Made by a program: the position numbers and the translations under genes. 64,000 bases of DNA, from the NCBI RefSeq assembly GCF_037975245.1, contig NC_092567.1, positions 18,546,876 through 18,610,875 of the forward strand. Reading direction: 5' to 3'. Source of the stretch: Apostichopus japonicus (Eukaryota; Echinodermata; Holothuroidea; Aspidochirotida; Stichopodidae). The notes beneath the pieces are model-generated. The model worked only from the letters and a program-made list of their open reading frames with translations. It ran no database searches and was not told the DNA's origin. This document shows positions 57,107-64,000 of the stretch, piece by piece. How positions within the stretch are numbered: the stretch's first letter is position 1; each line of letters opens with the position of its first letter.

Positions 57107-60100
57107 CTGTTGAAATGTTAAAATGATCACGGTTAAGAGGAGCTGCTTGGAAACCTTGTTGTTTTGACCAAAATACTCTGGCTCTTATCTCTGGAACAAG
57201 TTACCAGATCACATTCGAACATGCTCTAAACTTTCTACATTCAACAGTCTACTTAAGACCCATCTTTTCACTTGTTCTTTTGTAAATTAATCTGCTTTCT
57301 TTGTAAAGCGCCTTGAGCAGTGACTTTTGTCTACTGATTTGGCGCTATATAAGTCTCATTTATTATCATTATTAAGAGGGAAAATAACAAGTGAAGGCAG
57401 AGAGCTGAAGGGAGGGAGGAGCTGTTGTTTGAATTTTTAAGCACATATTTCGAGGCGTTAAATTTTGCCTTGACCCCACATTGAAACTGTATGAGACTAT
57501 TCAATTTGGTCTGAATTGGTCAGGGAATGGCATTTTGATTATTGAAACTATTGGACATTTAGAAAAAAAAGTTTTTAAATTTACCAAGATGCTTATGGAT
57601 GCAAATCACACTGGTCGTGACGTCTTCATATGCTAATGTAGGTCTACATATGGCGCTGTAGTCATATAAAAATTTTAAAAACTCCTTTTATTATATTTCT
57701 TATTGTCAAGAGTATGAATTTTTTTAGAGCAGCATCATGATAATATAAGTGTAGGCTAACTATACCAATACTGCAACAGATTTTAGGCTGTTAGGCTAGA
57801 CCTGTATCAGTTGGTGTATGTGTGGTGCCAGAGTGGCAGGTCACGCGCGGTGTTCATATTTGTGTTTCTACTCTGTTCATGTACAGGCTTCATGTATTCT
57901 ACAAGTCTGGCTGAAGACTCAGTCCAAACAGAACAGCTTCAACAGGGCTATGGCCAAATTATTTTAACTTGTTAACTCTTGTTGATAGCTTGTGTTATGT
58001 CTTGTACGATCAGAAACTGTGATGAAAGAGATGCTATTGGAGTTAGCCGGTGCATGCAACACCTGTGCCCCTAGAGCAGGGTTTCCCTAACTTTATTCCC
58101 CCAAGAACCCCTTGTGGATGCCAGAGTTGTCCACGAACCCCCAACTTTTCAAGACACGATCTGAGTCATTATTATACTATCATACTAATAACAGTGCTTC
58201 ATTAAAGATCAAGTTCATAGTGTAATATTGTAATGAAAAAAAGAAAAGAAAAGAGTTTGTCGATTGGTACGACTTTTGTACATTACTAAATTCTATGATA
58301 TATCAGATTTTAGTTATATATACTCTAGTTTTGACTTTCAGAATCTCACGAACCCCCTGGGATGGAATCACGCACCCCCTGGGGGTTCATGGACCCCAGT
58401 TAGGGAACCCCTGCCCTAGAGGACAATGAGGTGCAATGAAGAGACATGATTTTGCGCACAGTGGACGTCTCATTCTAGTGCCACCCCACTATTGGGAGTA
58501 CAGAGAGAGCGATTCCCTACATATTTACTGGAATTTTTAAAGGAACTTGAATAAGACCTATTTACAAAAAAAACCATGAATTACGATCCTCTTCACTCAC
58601 CACTGTAAATGCCTCCATTTTGCTTCACAAAATCTTCCACTAGTAGAGGTATAGTACCAAAATTGGGTTTTTTGGCAAGTTCAGCAATAGAAGTCTAGTT
58701 ACGGAGACAAGATATGAGTATAAAAGTTTCTGTATGTTGGTATTTACATGTTTGATAAATTGCTGATTAGGAGTATGCAAATGATTGTAACCAGATTGCT
58801 TTAGAAGGAGTGGTAACCAATCATGCGGTCATATTACAAATTTTGGTGAACCATAAGTCACAACTCATGTTTACTCAACCCAAATGTACATTTCCAAAAT
58901 GTTCTCAAAATACAGTAGCTGCAAATATGATACAAATTCACGCTTTCAAGATATCTGTGAAATCATAAATTATTCCCTCAACTATACTATTACAACGGAT
59001 TACATCTGTAACGTTTAAATCAGAATTTTACATATCTAAGTTGTGGATCTTTTACACATGCCTGCATTCTGAACCTACATATACATCTTGGGACTGTTCT
59101 GGATCCTGCATGTCACTTCTTTATTCAGGAACACTTGTTTCAGACTTCCCCCGGAGTTAAAAAATTACAGCCGTGGGCTAGCCGAGGTAATAATAGTGAA
59201 CTTGCATACATGATTAACAAATCTCACTGTATCTTGTCAAGAAGCGGATTAAGGGCGGGCAACAGGGGCACGTGCTCCGGGCCCCCTACATTTTGGGGCC
59301 ACCACATTTAGAGTATCCTAAAGTTTACAAAACTGTCGTATAGGGCGATCATCGAAAATGGTTTGAAGGGCACTTTCCCTAATACCGAAATTGCTCTGAG
59401 AATCTATCTTTCATTGATGGTCTCGAATTGAAGCGGTAAAAGGTCATTTTCACATGAGAACCACGATGAGCCAACAGTGACTGGTAAACCTCAGTATTCT
59501 CGCTATCGAAAGTGACATTTTAAATTCATTGAAACACGATGAAATACTTTCTGAATTTGCAAGCATGAAAGTGCGAAAAAAAAGGGCTATAGGGCCCCCA
59601 CGCAATTGCGTGCCCCGGGCCCCCCACACGCTTAGTCCGGCCCTGCTTGTCCACCACATGGAGGCAGTTTTGGGATATCATGGTACGTAGTTTCGCATGA
59701 TCATAATTGTTACATTTAAACAGAGGTGCGTGAAGCTCACAGATTCCAGGCTGACAATTGCACCATTTACTGGTCGTTAGTGAATAAGAATAGTAATGTA
59801 CAGTATTAGGGGTGAAGACAGGACACACATTATCCACTGAATTGTAATGGCTCCCACTGCCCCACCCTCTCCCCCCCTTCCCCCAACCTACCTAAACCAA
59901 CACTCTGACTTATGAAAATGTAAAAAAAAAAGTCAACTTTAATTATTAAGGATTACTCACTGATGTCAGAGAAAAACCATCAAAACTCCACGGAATGGTC
60001 TTAGTTAAAGACAACCCACAGAGGCCAGCAACACCACATCCAATGGCACATATCGGTTCTGTAAACATGACAACGAGAGAACAAAATGCAATTACCCATG

Positions 60101-63100
60101 ATGCTCTAGTGTTGCATTCATTTGCTACTACTGATACACGATGCTCATATGAAAGCTTAGACCTGTTCAGCACATGTCACGTAATTTGTCTAAAAATGTC
60201 GTTTAGGTCAAATGATGTGTAAAGGTAAATGGTCCTGACGTTTCGATCCTAGCAGGATCTTCTTCAGTGGTCAAATGATGAATGTCAAGAATTTGCCAAA
60301 TAGCCATAATATCATCATCTTCTATAGCTCAGCACATGGTAACTCTATCTCTTGTGTAAACATAGTGAGCTGTGTGAACTGGGAGAGTCGATTTGTTCAC
60401 TCCTTTCGTCTTCAAATGTTATCCACAAGGAGCCAGACCTGGTAATTCAGGCTATTGACAGCACTGGCTAAAGGCCAGTGCATTTTTTCCTTTTGCCAGT
60501 AGAAGGAAAAGGCATTGGCATGCTTCTTCCAGTGGAGATAAAGAACATAAACACAGGGTAAGTCGGTCAACAATCCAAGAATCAGAATGTCTTTACCTTA
60601 CAGTATAAAGTGCAATATTACCAGCACATACTTTTGGCAACTCTCTTCAAATGTGTACAAAAACTGATGTGTGTTGTAATTTAGGAATAAAACAGCCAGT
60701 GAGAACTTGATTTTAGGGCAGTATATACTTTAAGCACTTACTCTTCTTTTTTTGTAGCAAGTGGATAAATTCTAGATAATGATCGTCCTACTCTTCACTG
60801 AGTACTGTATGTACTGTATGTATTTTAGATCCTCCTGCAAGCAGGAACTCGGGAAGAAGCCATCATTGGCTTAATATCAAAGCTGCAAGCTGACAGAAGT
60901 CAGTCTCTTAGATTCCCATATTTAACGTCCATGATTTTTTTGATTTGTCAATTGTCAACAACTCTGTAAATGGACGACATACATTAATCTTGGAGTGTCT
61001 CGAACTTGGGACCTTATGATTGAAAGGCACCGGCGTACTACATACTACTAGAAGAAGGTCTGATGCAAACGATCAGAGTGTGAGAAAGGATATGACTCAT
61101 CGACTGATAGGTAGATCGACTGGAGAACCTTTCACACCAGTAAGTTGCCTAGACAGCAGGTACTTGGCTGCAGCTTATGGCTAACAGGCAATTTCTTGGC
61201 ACGAAAATACATTCATTGTTGTATTTCGAAAGTGGGCAAACTTTTCAATCTTGTGTAATAATCTTTTAATTGTGACTGAATTGACAATAATGAAACTGTG
61301 CTAACTTACTTTTCACTCTAGTAAAGTGGTTGATAATACTCTGCATTTGTAAACTGTGCACTAAATCAAACAGGGCACCGAACCCCTCTGGGATGAAAAG
61401 AGCAGCATATCTTGAGGCTGAAAGCAAAAGAGGAAACAATTACACAAGTGAAACAATTACAAAAGTTAGTTTCAATCTTACCCGTTTCTGAGAACGTTGA
61501 ATTCAATATAACACCAACTGACGACCTTTCCATAAAGTTCGGTAGATGAAATAGACAGAAAAATCTGTCGGACAGACAAACACATCAACAACTTCATTGC
61601 AAAACTTTTTGAGAAAAAAGTGTCTGGTTGTTTCTTGGACAATGTGCAATTCCTTATTTTCAGGTTTTCCAAACAGAAAACAAAGAACATAGCCGAATGC
61701 AAGGTATTGACTAATGTTCTGTATTACATTGGTTATCTCTTCGGCCAAAAATCTCACACTGTAAATCACCCAGAAACATAAGCCCTGCATTGACCTAGAC
61801 AGTTAACTAAGCTATGATGTTAGGTGTGTAGACCTACTGGAATTCATGTACTGTCCTCGGAGCAATACAAGCATCCTAAGAACCATTCCAAATCTGTGAA
61901 AAGGCCCTGAATAATTCTACCTTTGGGCAAAATGTTTGTTTCTAAAGGATGTTTTGCAGAAATTTAGTTATAAATTTGATCATCATTGTTGAAATATGGC
62001 ACCACCAGCTACAAGATGCCCCCCCCCCCACCCCAAATTAACTCCCTATTAAACTGTAAGGTCAATTCTTGATTGAGAAATGCCAGTATCAATAAATTGT
62101 TTTCGTAGAGCTACCATCGACTGATTCCAGTCTGACTGGTGAGGAGTACGGCTTTCCTTTGAAGTCTGCTATCCATCTCTGAGTGTGCTCATCGGATGAT
62201 TTAAAATCTGGTATTGAACCCTACCAGGAGAGATATAAAACAAGTTAAGTTGCATTATATAAACTCCCAAGAACTGTCAAGGGTAGGGTCTGGGACAATT
62301 ATGTACCCTTTTTGAAGTCTTGCTTTCTACATTTGATTATTATGAAAATGAAAATACATTATGGAGGAGTGTTAGCTCAGTGGTTAACGCCGGTGCCTTT
62401 CAATCATAAGGTCCCCGGTTCGAGTCACTCCAAGATTAATGTATGTCGTCCAGTTACAGAGTTGTTGACAATTGATAATTCATAATAATGGACGTTACAA
62501 TATGAATTTAGGAGACTGACTTCGGTCAGCTTGCGGCTTTGATAAGCCAATGATGGCTTCTTTGCGAGTTCCTGCTTGCAGGAGGATATCAAATACATAC
62601 ATTATCACTAATTCCCATGTCCCCTAACCAAGGCTGCTTTGACCTCCCCAACCTACTTTGCCCTTTCCAACCTACATCTTGTCTTCAAAAAACATTTTAC
62701 AGCCCAACATTACAGCATTTTATATTCACTGAGATATTAGGTTACAAATCTAATTGAACAATTCGAACATCTAAAAATGACTTGGAGAATCAGGACCTCC
62801 TCCTCTTCTAATCCCCCTCTGCGGCAACATACTGTACTTATGAAAACTACAAGAATTTTTACCAAGCCAAAAGTGAAAGGAATGACTTAGCATTTAGAGT
62901 GTGAAACCCACCATTACGTTCCTGGTTCAAAACCCACCAGGAACCAGATTCTCTTACTCTGTTCAAACTTGCTGCTAAAACAGAGACATTCGGTGGATAT
63001 CATATTTCTGGCTTGCAATGTGGGCTTTTATTTTCTTTTCTTTCACAGTAAACCATGTAAGCCTCCAAAAGTCATTTGTCTAAATGCCACCAGCATATCC

Positions 63101-63789
63101 ATGAGAACTTCATCTCATTTACTAAAACACATTTCATTTTTCTCTTGCAAAGACTTTCAACTTACAGTATAACTTTAATCCAAAGAACAAGGGAAATAAT
63201 AGTTGATACTGTAGTTCTCAGTGAACAACTCTTTAACTCACATTTGGAGAGGCAAGTTGGATGTTAAATACTGGATGCAGGACTTTGAAACTTTGAATGA
63301 AAGAACTGGCTTCAACACCTGGGAAAATGTTTATGAGAAAACAAGTGGAAAGTTATTATTTGCTGTTCACCATGAACATGGTCACTAAAAAAAGATGACC
63401 TACACGATGAACAATTTTTCAAAACATCTATTGCGTTACGTCCAACATTTTTCAAGAAATAAGGATCTTACAGAACTTAGTAATCAATTAGGGGAGATGA
63501 ACCTATGGGCCACTGTAGATGAACAGTACTTTTCAGATCACCCAGACCGTCCAGACGTACCTTCCAAAGCAGCATTTTTTCTTTGCAAGAGAACAACACA
63601 TATTAAAACAAGACTTTCATGTTGTGCATTGAAAATCTGTTGCAATCACTAATTTAGGTAGGGGGAGGGCAGGGAGGGTGGAGAGGGAAGTGATGGTAGG
63701 GGAGGGGGAAGGGGTTAAATCATAGTACGGTTTCTATACTTACCCTGAGGTGCTGCACTTAGAATAATCAAGCAATGTGACTTTGCCAT
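56991..63789 (-). CDS. GATD1: GATD1 (glutamine amidotransferase-like class 1 domain, DJ-1/PfpI superfamily), complete, 7 exons
   Basis: Exons are 63744-63789, 63242-63318, 62115-62220, 61310-61417, 59961-60058, 58601-58694 and 56991-57106 (645 nt, 214 residues plus stop, every junction in phase). Human GATD1 (formerly PDDC1) is about 220 residues. Matching stretches are CLIILSAAPQGVEASSF, FNIQLASPN, RWIADFKGKPYSSPVRLES, YAALFIPEGFGALFDL, PICAIGCGVAGLC, IPLLVEDFVKQNG, and HVIIDRFLITGQNEASTVTA then VQNLILLC. The Cys in PICAIG sits at the nucleophile-elbow position of the superfamily, as in the human protein. It is a soluble protein of poorly defined function; no signal peptide. The ATG at 63789 follows ACAGG and is the only one in frame that fits the human N terminus. 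Confidence 0.93.
57150..57375 (+). mobile_element. CR1/L2-type non-LTR retrotransposon 3' end (GATD1 intron 6)
   Basis: The plus frame reads YSGSYLWNKLPDHIRTCSKL then STFNSLLKTHLFTCSFVN and TAA, the usual reverse transcriptase C terminus. A 3' UTR with AAAGCGCCTTGAGCAGTGAC and TTGGCGCTATATAAGTC, then a TTATTATCATTATTA tail, is diagnostic of the clade. Confidence 0.85.
58077..58413. mobile_element. hAT MITE, TTCCCTAAC family, copy 2 (GATD1 intron 6)
   Basis: The ends are CAGGGTTTCCCTAACTT and AGTTAGGGAACCCCTG. The 8-bp duplication CCCTAGAG is perfect (58069-58076, 58414-58421). The length is 337 bp. It is the reverse-oriented relative of 36785-37228. Confidence 0.94.
58601..58694 (-). CDS. 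GATD1: GATD1 exon 6 (residues 146-177)
   Basis: The exon reads TSIAELAKKPNFGTIPLLVE then DFVKQNGGIYS. The acceptor CTAG has a poor pyrimidine tract. The donor is GTGAGT. Confidence 0.88.
59240..59644. mobile_element. Probable hAT-type element in GATD1 intron 5
   Basis: Inverted ends with GGATTAAGGGCGGGC and CGCTTAGTCCGGCCCTG enclose mirrored GGGCCCCC blocks. Flanks share CTTGTC, but a clean 8-bp duplication is not visible. Confidence 0.6.
59961..60058 (-). CDS. GATD1: GATD1 exon 5 (residues 113-145, nucleophile elbow)
   Basis: The exon reads PICAIGCGVAGLCGLSLTKT then IPWSFDGFSLTS. Acceptor ACAG and donor GTGAGT. Confidence 0.92.
60210..60300 (-). repeat. Fragment with the GATCCTGCTAGGATCGAAACG motif class
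   Basis: On the minus strand GAAGATCCTGCTAGGATCGA followed by AACGTCAGG, also present at 49685-49712 (GATCCTGCTAGGATTGAAAC). Such motifs occur in tails of Penelope-like and related repeats. The assignment is from memory and tentative. Confidence 0.4.
60827..61036 (-). mobile_element. tRNA-derived SINE, copy 2, head-truncated (GATD1 intron 4)
   Basis: It shares the CTCCTGCAAGCAGGAA tail and AACTCTGTAAATGGACGACA body with the other copies. It stops at GCACCGGCGTA, so the A-box is lost. Confidence 0.82.
61310..61417 (-). CDS. GATD1: GATD1 exon 4 (residues 77-113)
   Basis: The exon contains SRYAALFIPEGFGALFDLVH, SLQMQSIINHFTRVK. Acceptor TTCAG and donor GTAAGT. Confidence 0.92.
62115..62220 (-). 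CDS. GATD1: GATD1 exon 3 (residues 42-77)
   Basis: The exon reads GSIPDFKSSDEHTQRWIADF then KGKPYSSPVRLESVDG. The acceptor is GGTAG and the donor GTAGCT is weak. Confidence 0.88.
62366..62590 (+). mobile_element. tRNA-derived SINE, copy 3, with intact A and B boxes (GATD1 intron 2)
   Basis: The head is GGAGTGTTAGCTCAGTGG with A-box at 62372-62383, and GGTTCGAGTCACTCC with B-box at 62417-62427. The acceptor-like ends GGAGTG and CACTCC pair. The tail has CCTGCTTGCAGG. It has the best-preserved internal promoter of the three. Confidence 0.88.
63242..63318 (-). CDS. GATD1: GATD1 exon 2 (residues 16-41)
   Basis: The exon reads VEASSFIQSFKVLHPVFNIQ and LASPN. Acceptor CCCAG and donor GTGAGT. A plus-strand open frame overlapping it is a shadow. 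Confidence 0.88.
63744..63789 (-). CDS. GATD1: GATD1 exon 1 (residues 1-15)
   Basis: The exon reads MAKSHCLIILSAAPQ and one base of Gly, with donor GTAAGT. It forms the first beta strand. Confidence 0.85.
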
Positions 63790-64000
63790 CCTGTTTTATG
63801 ATATAAAAAAAATGAAGCATCTGATCATGTTCTGTGTCCACCTCCAAAATATCCTGGTCTCAATATGATCTTGGACTTGACGAACTTGTATCACATAAAA
63901 TGGTAGCTTCAGGTATTAAATCTATAAGAAGATAAGATTGAGAAAATTTGTGAGAGGAAAAAGCTATTAACATACTGCTTACAATCTGAAAAAAAAAGCT

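Noticed and set aside
62366-62435. Functional tRNA gene
   Set aside because: The boxes are good, but the anticodon arm is irregular and the sequence continues into a repeated SINE body.
63395-63652. Plus-strand open frame of 85 codons upstream of GATD1 exon 2
   Set aside because: It lies in GATD1 intron 1 on the opposite strand, with no motif; likely chance.

Overview
This is animal genomic DNA: AT-rich, intron-rich, with GT-AG splicing, tRNA-derived SINEs, non-LTR and Penelope-like retroelement remnants and many non-autonomous hAT-type DNA transposons. Protein-level resemblance to vertebrate DDB1, SDR16C and GATD1 plus this repeat spectrum suggests a marine deuterostome. An echinoderm, perhaps a sea cucumber, is my guess and not shown. 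Exon models were built by hand: each exon was placed by splice sites, reading-phase continuity and similarity to proteins I remember.

Four genes are supported. (1) DDB1, minus strand, 20245 down to 240 and running off the left edge: 21 phase-consistent exons encoding 944 residues (BPA, BPB and most of the BPC propeller); about 200 C-terminal residues lie outside the window. (2) A new-looking three-exon Ly6/uPAR (LU-domain) gene, minus, 28809..27187, encoding 166 residues with a signal peptide, exactly ten cysteines ending in CN and a hydrophobic GPI-type tail. (3) An SDR16C-type short-chain dehydrogenase/reductase, plus, 46740..52706, six exons and 304 residues, with all SDR motifs. (4) GATD1 (DJ-1/PfpI superfamily), minus, 63789..56991, seven exons and 214 residues, complete. 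They look like neighbours rather than a pathway.

Layout: 1-20.2 kb is DDB1, whose introns hold a trinucleotide tract, two minisatellites, local duplications, a SINE and several MITEs. 20.2-27.2 kb is a transposon pile-up upstream of DDB1, including a hAT element whose transposase tail is split by a second hAT. 27.2-28.8 kb is the Ly6 gene, with a GATCA/AT satellite in its intron 2. 28.8-46.7 kb is gene-poor: a Penelope-like GIY-YIG fragment between two AT arrays, a C-rich almost G-free tract, and a tandem duplication (1.9 kb before insertions) whose two copies were invaded independently, the second by three nested elements. 46.7-52.7 kb is the SDR gene, 53-57 kb holds SINE and intergenic sequence, and 57-63.8 kb is GATD1.

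The most unusual signals are: a roughly 100-bp hairpin-bearing module recurring nine times in subterminal regions of hAT-type elements with otherwise different ends; a minisatellite in DDB1 intron 6 whose unit derives from the exon 6 end plus its 5' splice site; a reconstructable insertion/duplication history at 36.8-45.6 kb; and a 200-bp tandem duplication of the last SDR exon.
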